Assembly (NCBI GenBank): GCA_015063985.1
Contig: SVTC01000002.1
Coordinates: 1 to 64,000, forward strand
Direction of reading: 5' to 3'
Length of the DNA: 64,000 nt
Source: Oscillospiraceae bacterium
GTDB taxonomy: Bacteria > Bacillota > Clostridia > Oscillospirales > SIG627
This document shows positions 49,741-58,577 of this stretch, in pieces. The notes beneath the pieces are model-generated. The model ran no database searches, was not told where the DNA came from, and was given only the letters and a program-made list of their open reading frames with translations. Numbering within the stretch: the stretch's first letter is position 1; every line of letters begins with the position of its first letter. The position numbers and the translations under genes are program-made.

Positions 49741-49769
49741 TTGCAAAAACTGAACAGATATGGTACAAT
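49741..49769 (+). promoter_or_regulatory. Promoter of the AraC-type regulator
   Basis: TTGCAA (49741-49746), 17-bp spacer, TACAAT (49764-49769). A TATAAT on the minus strand (49696-49691) is the likely -10 of the divergent amino-sugar operon, with a poor -35. Confidence 0.6.
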
Positions 49770-49800
49770 GTAGAAAAAACACCCAAAGGGGGCGGAAAAA

Positions 49801-50598
49801 TTGTCCGACGATTATATTTTTCACACCGAAACACCCTTTTACAAGCACGAAATATCCGATAATCTAAGCTGTGACACATACTCAATGCACGTTCACACCG
49901 CCTACGAGCTGATCTGGTTTCTGGACGGCGATGCCACCCACGTTATAGAGGACAGAAAATACAAGCTGAAAAAGGGCGACCTCGTTCTGATCCGCCCATT
50001 TCAATATCATTTCATACAGATAGATTCCCCCTCCAGATATGAAAGATGCAACGTTCTCTTTGATGCGGAAAAGCACAACGTGGAGGGAATAGACCTTATT
50101 TCCAACAAGGTGGAGGTGATAAGCCTTGCCGGGAGCAGGATAGCGGAGGATATTTTTCTTAAATGTGATTTTTACCACCAAAGCTGTCCCGAGGATATTT
50201 TCGCAAAGCTCCTTTCCCACCTTCTTTCGGAGCTGTTTTACCATATTTATCTTTTTCCCGAATCCCCCACCAACGAAAGTCTTTCCCTTTCTCCTCTTAT
50301 TTCAGATGCACTGCAATATATAAACGAAAATCTTTGCACCATAGAGGATATGGATCAGATAGCCGCCAAGCTTTTTGTCAGCGAAAGCTATCTTTTCCGT
50401 CTGTTCAAAAAAGATCTGCATCAGACTCCGAAAAAATACATTATGGAAAAGCGGCTTTTATTGGCACAGAAAATGATATCCTCGGGAGAAAAGCCCTCCG
50501 ACGTCTGCGAAAAATGCGGCTTTTCGGATTACACCACCTTTTATCGCAATTACACCGCCCGCTTCGGCCACTCCCCATCAAAAAAGCACCAACGTTGA
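49801..50598 (+). CDS. AraC-family transcriptional regulator
   Basis: A 265-residue regulator with an N-terminal cupin-like sensor (about 15-100, MHVHTAYELIWFLDGDATHVIEDRKYKLKKGDLVLI) and a C-terminal AraC double helix-turn-helix (about 165-265, MDQIAAKLFVSESYLFRLFKKD and SDVCEKCGFSDYTTFYRNYTARFGHSP). It begins with TTG, AAAGGGGG being well placed upstream. Divergent from the Gfo/Idh-nag operon, which it most likely activates in response to a sugar. Confidence 0.9.
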   Translation: MSDDYIFHTETPFYKHEISDNLSCDTYSMHVHTAYELIWFLDGDATHVIEDRKYKLKKGDLVLIRPFQYHFIQIDSPSRYERCNVLFDAEKHNVEGIDLISNKVEVISLAGSRIAEDIFLKCDFYHQSCPEDIFAKLLSHLLSELFYHIYLFPESPTNESLSLSPLISDALQYINENLCTIEDMDQIAAKLFVSESYLFRLFKKDLHQTPKKYIMEKRLLLAQKMISSGEKPSDVCEKCGFSDYTTFYRNYTARFGHSPSKKHQR

Positions 50599-50623
50599 CA
50601 AAGGTTTAGATATATGATATAGT
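50595..50623 (+). promoter_or_regulatory. Promoter of the 50650 membrane protein gene
   Basis: TTGACA (50595-50600), 17-bp spacer, TATAGT (50618-50623), overlapping the last codon of the AraC gene. Confidence 0.65.
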
Positions 50624-50649
50624 TATCTCATTATAGGGGAAATAATAAA

Positions 50650-51807
50650 ATGTCAAAACTAAAAAAAATATTTTTGTCTTTGGGCGATCAATTTATCTTT
50701 GTATCGGATTTTATATTAAGCATTATTCTTTTTCCTCAGACGTTGTTTCTGACAATAGCTTATATGATGGAGGAATATTACCAAGGCTTTCCTCTAACGA
50801 AGCTGATATACCTGATATATCTTTTTATCATGGCTCTGTTTATATTTTCCTTAAGCAGGACCGTAATGAAGTTTTCAAAAAAGCTCATGGAAAAATACAG
50901 GGCTCTGTCCTGCCCCCGCTCACTGAAGACGGACCTTTTATTTCTGATAAAGGAAAAGCGGATCTTCGTAAACCTTGGCCTGGTATTGCTGATATATGCC
51001 CTTCTTCCTTTGGATTGGCCCTTTATGGCACTGAAGCTGGCTTTCCCGGACCGTACCGCTCTTGCCACGGCTATCTATATTCCCATCTTATCGGCATTGC
51101 ATCTTTTGGGATATCTTTCGGGAATAAAAGCCTGGCGCAATAAAACAAAGGACCTGAGCAAAAAGAAATATACCGCCTCATGTGTTTTATTGACCGTGGC
51201 ATACCTTATTTGCCCCACGGCGATAATTGCCGCTCTGCCCCTTATCTACACTCTTTTCTTTTTGGTTCCCGAGCTTATGAGGATAGAAATAATCCTCCCC
51301 ATAGTGCTTTTGATAGGCTTTATTGTATCCTACCGCTACCTGAGGGCATACCTAAAGCGCAGATCCCTTTTAAAGGAGCTTAAGAAGATATGCTCCGAAA
51401 GGCAATACACTCTTTCCCAAATACGCGATCCTTACCGCTCGCTGTTTTTCGACTTTGAGGGAGAGAGCTTTTCGGTCACCGTAAACTCCAAGACCTATTC
51501 CTGTAAGCTTTTAAGCGGCGCAAAGAAATATACCCCTCTTGTGATCCACCCCAACGCACGGCTTGAGTTTGTGCACAATATCCGTTTTTTGAAATTTATA
51601 ATCTACAGCTACTCTACATTGGTCAATATCGACTACCGATCCGACCACAGAAAGATCCTTATAGTAAACCCCACACCGAAATTCGTTTTCACTCCGCGAA
51701 AGGGCAAGGCGTCACCCATAGACAATGCCGAGGTGATCGGAGAATTCAAATTCTACACCGCCACCGCCTTTTTGAGGGCGTTGGAGATGGACGTTCTGGA
51801 TAAATAA
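50650..51807 (+). CDS. Membrane protein of unknown function
   Basis: A 385-residue protein with about six hydrophobic segments in residues 10-240 (for example FVSDFILSIILFPQTLFLTI, LIYLFIMALFIFSLS, ILPIVLLIGFIVSYRYL). A cytosolic C-terminal region (about 245-385) rich in beta strands follows (FSVTVNSKTYSCKLLSGAKKYTPL .. KFVFTPRKGKASP). I do not recognise the family. It has its own promoter and no obvious partner gene. Confidence 0.7.
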   Translation: MSKLKKIFLSLGDQFIFVSDFILSIILFPQTLFLTIAYMMEEYYQGFPLTKLIYLIYLFIMALFIFSLSRTVMKFSKKLMEKYRALSCPRSLKTDLLFLIKEKRIFVNLGLVLLIYALLPLDWPFMALKLAFPDRTALATAIYIPILSALHLLGYLSGIKAWRNKTKDLSKKKYTASCVLLTVAYLICPTAIIAALPLIYTLFFLVPELMRIEIILPIVLLIGFIVSYRYLRAYLKRRSLLKELKKICSERQYTLSQIRDPYRSLFFDFEGESFSVTVNSKTYSCKLLSGAKKYTPLVIHPNARLEFVHNIRFLKFIIYSYSTLVNIDYRSDHRKILIVNPTPKFVFTPRKGKASPIDNAEVIGEFKFYTATAFLRALEMDVLDK

Positions 51808-51931
51808 AGAAAAACAATAAACCGCAAGCTATGCCACCACAAACGCAGTTTCAAACATTTTGCTCACGGTTTTGGGTGTGCTTTTGGCGGTGTTGCTGTA
51901 ATAACGCCATTTCAACAGAATAAAAAAATTC

Positions 51932-51961
51932 AAGGCATAGCGGAAAAATCCGTTATGCCTT
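51932..51961 (-). terminator. Terminator after the deacetylase-like gene
   Basis: aaggcatagcgga (51932-51944) pairs with tccgttatgcctt (51949-51961), with a U run on the minus-strand transcript. The remaining 51808-51931 gap shows only weak dyads. Confidence 0.8.
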
Positions 51962-51977
51962 ATTTCCTTCTATGAAC

Positions 51978-52955
51978 TTAAAACACAGGCTTTGGATATG
52001 CCCTTTTATCGGCTATGACCATATCCATTATGTCCTCGAACTTCATCCAGCTAACCACGCTTGACAAATACTTATTTATGCGCTCAGCCACCTTATCCAG
52101 CACCTTAAGACCCGCGCCCGAGCCGTTGGACATCAAGCTTTGCCAATGGGTTACAAGTATGGGATAGCCCCCCGTCTCCAGCACGCGGATTATCTCACCG
52201 CTTTTTCCGTCCTCGCTTATAAGTCTGTCTGCAAGGCTTGATAAAAATTCATCATCGGTGCGAGGGTTATCAATGGTCTTCCAGATGTGATCTTTTGTGG
52301 TGGCGGGGATGGAAACCAAAATTCTTCCCTCGCCTTCATAAGCCACCCAAGGCTTTGCGTTGGGAACGTCCCTTAAGCCGCGAAGGAAAAACCAAGCCTT
52401 TTTGCTTCCCGTAACCTCTTCAACCGCCGCAGAGATGGAATATTCATATTCGCTTTCCACCTCTATTCCAAATCTCCAAGGTGAGGTAACTCCGCAGGTG
52501 GAAAATCCCGCTTCCTTTAAGATAGAAAGCGCCTTGGCGATATAGGGCGTGATCTCTTTTCTGTCCCTTTGGGCTGCCCATTGTTGCTCATCAAGGGGCA
52601 AAACAGAGCCGTCGGACAAATTGACCGCCTTGTTGTGGGTAAGCATTTCGGGTCCAACCGAAAATTTCGGTACAACTCGCTTTTTCACACAATCAAGCCA
52701 AAAATCCAGATCCTTTTTGTCAACTCCCTCAAGCCCGTTTATTATATCTCCCTTGTTTCCCGGCATGGGAACGATGCTGAATTTTCCGCAGATTCCGTGT
52801 TTTTCGATCACGTCGCAAAATTCACAAAGCATCTCGTTGGGATAGGTCTCGGCAAGGGGGCGTCCGTCCGCTGTTTTGTCCGTGCCCGCATGGGAATGGT
52901 AAACGGAAACCACGGGGGCGGGATCGTCGATAATCCAGGAAATGGGTGTTTTCAT
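51978..52955 (-). CDS. Polysaccharide deacetylase-like (NodB-fold) protein
   Basis: A 325-residue protein opening with WIIDDPAPVVSVYHSHAGTD, which places an Asp-Asp pair and His residues as in glycoside hydrolase/deacetylase-superfamily metal sites. FSIVPMPGNKGD, FSVGPEMLTHNK and GYPILVTHWQSL follow, the last giving a late His. No signal peptide, so cytoplasmic. I cannot name the substrate. It is divergent from the glycyl-radical enzyme in a glycan-degradation locus. Confidence 0.65.
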   Translation of the reverse strand: MKTPISWIIDDPAPVVSVYHSHAGTDKTADGRPLAETYPNEMLCEFCDVIEKHGICGKFSIVPMPGNKGDIINGLEGVDKKDLDFWLDCVKKRVVPKFSVGPEMLTHNKAVNLSDGSVLPLDEQQWAAQRDRKEITPYIAKALSILKEAGFSTCGVTSPWRFGIEVESEYEYSISAAVEEVTGSKKAWFFLRGLRDVPNAKPWVAYEGEGRILVSIPATTKDHIWKTIDNPRTDDEFLSSLADRLISEDGKSGEIIRVLETGGYPILVTHWQSLMSNGSGAGLKVLDKVAERINKYLSSVVSWMKFEDIMDMVIADKRAYPKPVF

Positions 52956-53000
52956 ATTTATACTTCTTTCTTTTTTGAATTAAGATCAAGCCTTAAGATC

Positions 53001-53028
53001 AGTATAACACTTTGAAACAAAAAGTCAA
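53001..53028 (-). promoter_or_regulatory. Promoter of the deacetylase-like gene
   Basis: On the minus strand TTGACT (53028-53023), 16-bp spacer, TATACT (53006-53001). Confidence 0.6.
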
Positions 53029-53049
53029 GATTTTTATTCCCGTATCCCC

Positions 53050-53078
53050 TTGACCCAAACCAAATTATGATGTATACT
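53050..53078 (+). promoter_or_regulatory. Promoter of the glycyl-radical enzyme operon
   Basis: TTGACC (53050-53055), 17-bp spacer, TATACT (53073-53078). Confidence 0.65.
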
Positions 53079-53100
53079 TGACCGCAAAGGGAGTGATGAA

Positions 53101-55230
53101 ATGGATTTCTACACACAAAACTCACAAAACAGACCCGTACGCCTATGCGAAAAAACAAGGCGCTTTGCCTTTGACTCTTTAAACAGAAAATACGGTCTTG
53201 ATACTTTGGAAACAATGACAGTATCTCCGGATGATATTGAGAATTACCAAGAGCTTTCACCTGTGGAAAAATATGACCTGAAGATCAAGGCCATAGCCGA
53301 AAAAGCCCCTATCCGAATCTGCGAAAACGAAATGATAAGCGGTGCGGCAACCTTGGGCTTGGCAATACGGCACCTCGTTCCCGCCACCTACAAAGACGAA
53401 TCCCCATCATCCAGCGTCAGCCATTTGACCGTGGACTTTGAGACGGTATTGAAAAAGGGTGTAAACTCCATTAAAAACGACGCTCTGCTTTCCTATGAAA
53501 GACACAAAGGAACCGAAAAGGAAGAGTTTTTGAAAAGCTGTCTGAACTGCCTTGACTATTTCAAGATATGGCACGGCCGTTACCTGGAGGCTCTTAAGGA
53601 GCTTCCCCAATATAAGGATAACTACAACAATCTTCTCCGCGTTCCATTCGAGGCTCCCACAAGCTTTTTTGAAGCGGTACAAAGCCTTTGGTTCACCTTC
53701 AGCTTCATACGTCTTTGCGGAAACTGGCCCGGAATCGGCAGGATCGACTATTTATTGGGAGACTTTTTGAAGAAGGACCTTGAAAAAGGTATAATAACCT
53801 TAGACCAAGCCCGTGAGATCCTCGCTCACTTCTTTATAAAGGGCTGTGAATGGATAAACGGTAAATTCATCGGAAGCGGTGACGCTCAGCACTACCAGAA
53901 TATAGTTCTTGCGGGAATAGACGAAGAGGGTCGTGAGGTCACAAATGAGGTCACCTACCTTGTTCTGGACATTCTTGAGGAGCTGGGCATCAGCGATTTT
54001 CCCACCACCGTGCGCCTTAATAAAAACACTCCCCAAAAGCTTTTAAGAAGAGTTTGCGAGGTAATGAGATTCGGCGGCGGTATCCTTGCGGTATATAACG
54101 AGGATCTTATTATACCCGCTCTGGTCAAGGCGGGCTACGATGAAAAAGAAGCGCGAAAATTTGCCAACGACGGATGCTGGGAGGTACAGATCCCCGGAAA
54201 GACCTTCTTTATATATTCCCCCTTCGATTCACTGCAGATCCTCCAGCAAAAAACTCTGGGAGGATATTCCGCCGTGCTCTCCTTTTCCGACTTTGAAGAG
54301 CTGTATCAAAGCTTCGTTTCGGATCTTCAAAAAAAGGTGGAAGCCATCTTTCTTGATAAGTGCAAAAGCTTCCAAAACTACGGAGTCCCCTCAAAGGATT
54401 GGAAATGGAACAGAAGATCCCCCTGCACCGTTGTTTCGCTTTTCGAGCAGGGATGCATCGAAAAAGGCCTCTCTTATCACGAGGGCGGCCCCGTGTATAA
54501 TGTAAATTCCCCCCACATCGGCGGACTTGCAGACACCGTAAACAGCCTTTATGCAATAAAAAAGCTCTGCTTTGACGAAAAGAAATTAGGTATCAACGAG
54601 CTTTTGGAAATACTTAAGAATAATTGGGAAGGCTACGAGGATCTTCGCCAATACGTAAAAAACCGATACGTATACTACGGCAACGATAACGACGAGGTAG
54701 ATATGATCGCCGCAAGACTGCTTTCGGATTTTGCCGACGTTTGCAACTCCTTCAACGGAAAATGCGGATACGACTTCTTCGGCGGTGTAAGCACCTTCGG
54801 CCGACAGCTTGAGTGGGCACCCAAACGCCTGGCTTGTCCCAACGGCAAAAAGAAGGGCGAGGTCCTTGCGGCAAACTGCTCCCCCACCCCCAACACCGAC
54901 AAGGAGGGGGCCACCGCGATCATACGCTCCTATTGTAAGGCGGATCTCTCCAAGCTCACCACCGGCGCGGCACTGGACTTGAAGCTTTTACCCTCAAACC
55001 TTGAGGGCGAGGGCGGTCTTGAAGCTCTGGCGGCACTGCTGAAGAGCTTTGTGGATCTGGGAGGCTTCTTTATGCAGCCCGACGTTTTGGATGCAAGTCT
55101 TTTGCGAAAGGCTCAGGAGGATCCCGACAATTACAAAACTCTGTCCGTAAGAGTATCAGGCTGGAACGCAAGGTTCGTTACCTTGGACAAGCAGTGGCAA
55201 GATATGGTAATAGATCAGGCAGAGCACTGA
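53101..55230 (+). CDS. Glycyl-radical enzyme of the pyruvate formate-lyase family, eliminase-like
   Basis: A 709-residue enzyme. The glycyl-radical loop RVSGWNARF is intact (Gly687), and the active-site thiyl cysteine lies in GCWE (Cys359, Glu361). The GCxE form is the dehydratase/lyase type (glycerol or diol dehydratase, choline lyase) rather than the CC of pyruvate formate-lyase. It is about 80-130 residues shorter than those relatives. The N-terminal PFL domain covers about 10-575. Oxygen-sensitive, cytoplasmic, and dependent on a radical SAM activase, none of which is encoded nearby. It shares a transcript with a phosphoesterase 27 bp downstream in a rhamnosidase-rich locus, so a deoxy-sugar or polyol substrate is possible (inference). 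Confidence 0.9.
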   Translation: MDFYTQNSQNRPVRLCEKTRRFAFDSLNRKYGLDTLETMTVSPDDIENYQELSPVEKYDLKIKAIAEKAPIRICENEMISGAATLGLAIRHLVPATYKDESPSSSVSHLTVDFETVLKKGVNSIKNDALLSYERHKGTEKEEFLKSCLNCLDYFKIWHGRYLEALKELPQYKDNYNNLLRVPFEAPTSFFEAVQSLWFTFSFIRLCGNWPGIGRIDYLLGDFLKKDLEKGIITLDQAREILAHFFIKGCEWINGKFIGSGDAQHYQNIVLAGIDEEGREVTNEVTYLVLDILEELGISDFPTTVRLNKNTPQKLLRRVCEVMRFGGGILAVYNEDLIIPALVKAGYDEKEARKFANDGCWEVQIPGKTFFIYSPFDSLQILQQKTLGGYSAVLSFSDFEELYQSFVSDLQKKVEAIFLDKCKSFQNYGVPSKDWKWNRRSPCTVVSLFEQGCIEKGLSYHEGGPVYNVNSPHIGGLADTVNSLYAIKKLCFDEKKLGINELLEILKNNWEGYEDLRQYVKNRYVYYGNDNDEVDMIAARLLSDFADVCNSFNGKCGYDFFGGVSTFGRQLEWAPKRLACPNGKKKGEVLAANCSPTPNTDKEGATAIIRSYCKADLSKLTTGAALDLKLLPSNLEGEGGLEALAALLKSFVDLGGFFMQPDVLDASLLRKAQEDPDNYKTLSVRVSGWNARFVTLDKQWQDMVIDQAEH

Positions 55231-55257
55231 AAGGCATAGATTTAAAAGGAAGAAAAA

Positions 55258-56109
55258 ATGCTTACGAAAAACGGCTTTACAAAAAAAGAGATAATCATCC
55301 CGGGACTTAAAAATATCTACCGCATTTTACAGATAAGCGATGCCCACGTGGTCAGTATGGATCAAAGAGAGGAGGGCTTTTTTATAGAGGATGGCCCTCA
55401 CAAGGGAAAAAAGCTTACCGATTTCGGCAAAATGCGCCAAAACCGCTTTACTTACGAAGCAGACGACACAAGCTCTCGCTTCGCCGCACTGTGCGATCAC
55501 ATCAAGGAGCATCCCGACTGCGCTGATGCAGTGGTATTCACGGGAGACATTCTTGATTTCTTCACGGAATCCGCTTTTTCCTTTGTATCGGAAAACATAT
55601 CAAAGCTTACCTTACCCTATATGTTCACCTTGGGAAATCACGATATGATAATGTCAAGAATGTCAAATTCCGAGGTGCGCAGCCGATTTCTTAGCCTTTG
55701 CAACGGCGATACCTATCTGCAAAAGCTAAAGCTTGGCGAGCTTTGCCTTATAGGAGTGGACAACACCGATAATAAATACGAGCCCCATACCCTCTCAAGG
55801 CTTGACGATGCTATGAAAAATGAAGAAAACGTGCTCCTTTTCCAGCACGTTCCCCTTTGTACCGAGGCGTACAGCTCCTATTTGACCCGGCTCGGCTGCA
55901 AAAATTATTCCATAGGCGAAAAGGGAGTGGATCCCGACGGAAGCTGGAGAGATTTCACAAATACGATCACCGCTCCCGACTCAAGGGTAAAGGCACTGAT
56001 CTGCGGAGACGCCCATCTGGATCACGAGGGGCCTCTGGGAGGCTTTACTCAGTACGTTTCTCCTCTCAGCGCCGAAGCTGCGGACATTTTGTTTTACGTT
56101 CACGGATAA
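55258..56109 (+). CDS. Calcineurin-like metallophosphoesterase
   Basis: A 283-residue protein with the five metallophosphoesterase blocks in order: ISDAHV, FTGDILD, LGNHDM, FQHVPL and CGDAHLD. No signal peptide, so cytoplasmic. Its substrate is unknown; dephosphorylating a sugar or diester intermediate for the upstream glycyl-radical enzyme is possible. GGAAG precedes the ATG. Confidence 0.88.
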   Translation: MLTKNGFTKKEIIIPGLKNIYRILQISDAHVVSMDQREEGFFIEDGPHKGKKLTDFGKMRQNRFTYEADDTSSRFAALCDHIKEHPDCADAVVFTGDILDFFTESAFSFVSENISKLTLPYMFTLGNHDMIMSRMSNSEVRSRFLSLCNGDTYLQKLKLGELCLIGVDNTDNKYEPHTLSRLDDAMKNEENVLLFQHVPLCTEAYSSYLTRLGCKNYSIGEKGVDPDGSWRDFTNTITAPDSRVKALICGDAHLDHEGPLGGFTQYVSPLSAEAADILFYVHG

Positions 56110-56124
56110 AAATCGCTTACGAAA

Positions 56125-56160
56125 AAGGATCGGAGCAGGATGACCTGCCCCGATCTTTTA
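56125..56160. terminator. Bidirectional terminator between the phosphoesterase and GH78 genes
   Basis: aaaggatcgg-a-gcagg pairs with cctgc-cccgatctttt around atga, followed by a T run. It lies at two converging stop codons. Confidence 0.8.
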
Positions 56161-58398
56161 GTATTCCAGGATCTTTATTGTTGCGCCTTCGGGAAGAAGG
56201 TGCTTTATTTTTGTTCCCTTAGGCACTGCAAGAAGGTAGCTTCTCACGCCTTGGCTTATCTGACATTTTGCCGCGATATAGCCCTTTACCGTGGGCACTA
56301 CACATTTAAACTCATTTAATTCCGCCGAGGGCGCAAACAGCACGGCCTCGTATCCCGTATTCAAGGGACGGATACCGGCGCCGTAGGCACTGAGAAGGTA
56401 GGTACAGCCTGCAGACCAGGAATGAGCTCTGATGGACCACTGCTTGGTCTCGTGGTTTGGCGTAAATTCCCAGAAGGTCTCGGCGCCCTTTTTTATCATC
56501 GTTCCCCAACAACGGCGGATAAGCTCGAAGGCGCTTTTATCATCATTTTCAAGAAAACGCGCCTCAGCCTCGTAGCTGCACATCAAGGGAGAAACGGTGT
56601 CGTTTCCGTGGCGGGTATGCTTTGTGGGAAGGTTAAAGATAGCGGAGCCCCAGGGCGACCAATTATATTTTTTAAGAGAAGCAAGAACCCTTTCGGCTCT
56701 TTCGTCATCGGCTATTTTAAAAAGCACCGCCAAGGCATTGCCCTCCTGAGGAACAAGCTCAGGGCTAAGCTCATCGTAATACACCGATCTCTCTTGGCAA
56801 AAGAGCTTTTCGTTTATTGCATTTTTTATCATTTTTGCGTAGCCTTCAAATTCCTCGGCTCTAACGTCATCCATGGCACGGGCAAATTCCGCCATACACC
56901 AAAGACTCTTATAAAAGAGGGCGTTAAGATAAGTCTTTCTGCCGAGACGGTGCTCACTGCAGGAATACTCTACCGCATCGGGAACGGTAAAGAAAACGTC
57001 AAAATACACAGGGTGCTGACTAACGAGAAAATCCGAGCCCAATTTTTCCAGCATCCAATCCGCCAGTTGACAAAGCTCCTTATAATAAAAGCTTAAAAAC
57101 TCCTTACTGCCCGTGTGGAGATAATGATTGTAGCTCATAATAACGCGCCAGGCAGGATAATCCCAAAGAGCCGCATTTCTGTCAAAAACGTCGGTACGAA
57201 GACCAACGCAAATATAAGGCTCGGTATATGAAAGGGATGCATCGGCAAGACCGAAATCTCCGAAGGCGTAATAATCCACCAAGGCATCCATAATTCCGTC
57301 GCCCGAGAAAAATTTCATCTCGTTTCTGGGACAGCTTTCATACTCCTGGTGCTTATTCACCTGAAGAGTGTGTTTTCCCACCTCCCATATTCGGTTAAGC
57401 TCCGGATCATCACAGCAAAACCATCCCTTGCGAACAGAGGGAAGCATACTTATCCTGAACTTAAAGCCCTTGAGGGAAAAAGCATCGGAGTCCGCGGGGA
57501 ACACCGCCATAACGTAACGCGCCGCTCTGCGACGGATCCACTGCTTCTTATCACTATCGGAAGAAAGAACGTTCTTAAGGGAAAGCATTTCTATAGGCTT
57601 TGGCATCTGAATAAAATCCTGAGGCGTTTCGTTGTAGTCAAAATAAAGACCGACGGAGGAATCCCTTGAAGAGCTATATTCCAAAACGGGGTATCCCACC
57701 ACGATTTTTCCGAAATCGTATATTACAAAATGCTCGTCATCCTTTAAAAATTCGGGACGGGAAAAAGAAGTATCAAGCGCAGGCAGAAGGTCCGACGCCA
57801 AAACACTCACGGGCTCGGCATATTCGGGATCGCACCTTAAAGCATAGCTAAGGTAATCCTCTCCCGCCACGTCCTTTACGGCTTGAGGAATATCATCGTC
57901 AAAGCGCTTTTCCGGCCACAATGCCGCACGGAGCCAAAAGCGCTCGTATGCACGGCGGCTTATTTCGCCATACAAATTGACCGCAGTGCCGTCCCCGCAT
58001 CTCCAGGAGGAATCGGTGACAATCCTTGTCTTTTCACCCTTTGATTCCGCCGCAAGCTCTGCCGCAACAGTGGAAAAATGCGCTCCTCTTTGTTCATACA
58101 TTGAATTTTCCGTCTTTTGCAAGTAATGAGCAACGCTTAAAACGGATATTTCGTTTTCCCCTTTTTTTAATCGGGAGCTTACTTCTATGGAAAGCACTCG
58201 ATTGGGAAGCCTTCCCTTGTGTCCTTGCACGAAATCACCGTTTATGTATATTGCACAAGGTCCCTCCGCGGTCAAACGAAGAACCGCGCTTTCGGGCTTG
58301 AAGTCAAGAAAAAAGCTTTTACCTAACACACCGTGCTCATTTTTCTGATTGGGCACCCCTATTCTGAAAATATCAGTCAAACGATCGTTTTTTACCAT
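56158..58398 (-). CDS. GH78-like alpha-L-rhamnosidase family protein
   Basis: A 746-residue protein without a signal peptide. An N-terminal beta-sandwich of the rhamnosidase type (about 20-170, CAIYINGDFVQGHKGRLPNRVLSIEVS) precedes an alpha/alpha barrel (about 330-650). The barrel contains the acid-motif region ESCPRNEMKFFSGDG and the base-motif region AETFWEFTP. HSWSAGCTYLLSAYGAGIRP leads into a C-terminal beta domain. These match the GH78 layout, although the first motif departs from the usual DxxRxE pattern. Cytoplasmic location implies action on imported oligosaccharides or glycosides. Confidence 0.8.
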   Translation of the reverse strand: MVKNDRLTDIFRIGVPNQKNEHGVLGKSFFLDFKPESAVLRLTAEGPCAIYINGDFVQGHKGRLPNRVLSIEVSSRLKKGENEISVLSVAHYLQKTENSMYEQRGAHFSTVAAELAAESKGEKTRIVTDSSWRCGDGTAVNLYGEISRRAYERFWLRAALWPEKRFDDDIPQAVKDVAGEDYLSYALRCDPEYAEPVSVLASDLLPALDTSFSRPEFLKDDEHFVIYDFGKIVVGYPVLEYSSSRDSSVGLYFDYNETPQDFIQMPKPIEMLSLKNVLSSDSDKKQWIRRRAARYVMAVFPADSDAFSLKGFKFRISMLPSVRKGWFCCDDPELNRIWEVGKHTLQVNKHQEYESCPRNEMKFFSGDGIMDALVDYYAFGDFGLADASLSYTEPYICVGLRTDVFDRNAALWDYPAWRVIMSYNHYLHTGSKEFLSFYYKELCQLADWMLEKLGSDFLVSQHPVYFDVFFTVPDAVEYSCSEHRLGRKTYLNALFYKSLWCMAEFARAMDDVRAEEFEGYAKMIKNAINEKLFCQERSVYYDELSPELVPQEGNALAVLFKIADDERAERVLASLKKYNWSPWGSAIFNLPTKHTRHGNDTVSPLMCSYEAEARFLENDDKSAFELIRRCWGTMIKKGAETFWEFTPNHETKQWSIRAHSWSAGCTYLLSAYGAGIRPLNTGYEAVLFAPSAELNEFKCVVPTVKGYIAAKCQISQGVRSYLLAVPKGTKIKHLLPEGATIKILEY

Positions 58399-58435
58399 TT
58401 TAGCCTCCGCCTTTTAACAGAATATCAACGTATTT

Positions 58436-58464
58436 ATTTTACTATTCGCTTTTTGCTTTGTCAA
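58436..58464 (-). promoter_or_regulatory. Promoter of the GH78-like gene at 56158-58398
   Basis: On the minus strand TTGACA (58464-58459), 17-bp spacer, TAAAAT (58441-58436). Confidence 0.6.
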
Positions 58465-58478
58465 TACAAAAAACTCGA

Positions 58479-58514
58479 TTGACAAACACAATCGGGGGTG
58501 TTATAATCTCCCCG
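58479..58514 (+). promoter_or_regulatory. Promoter/operator copy 1 (GH127-like gene)
   Basis: TTGACA (58479-58484), 17-bp spacer, TATAAT (58502-58507). An inverted repeat cggggg (58493-58498) / tccccg (58509-58514) brackets the -10. Almost the same sequence recurs at 59951-59986. Confidence 0.75.
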
Positions 58515-58544
58515 TAAAAGCTTTTTACAAAGGATATTGAATCA

Positions 58545-58577
58545 ATGAAAAGATACACAAACCGAGGTGTAAAATGA
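58545..58577 (+). CDS. Ten-codon leader ORF before the GH127-like gene
   Basis: ATG at 58545 with AAAGGAT upstream encodes MKRYTNRGVK and stops at 58577, overlapping the next start (ATGA). Its promoter, ribosome site and first four codons copy those of the gene at 60016 (MKRY), so it looks like the duplicated front end of that gene, truncated into a leader. It may couple translation of the downstream enzyme. Confidence 0.55.
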   Translation: MKRYTNRGVK

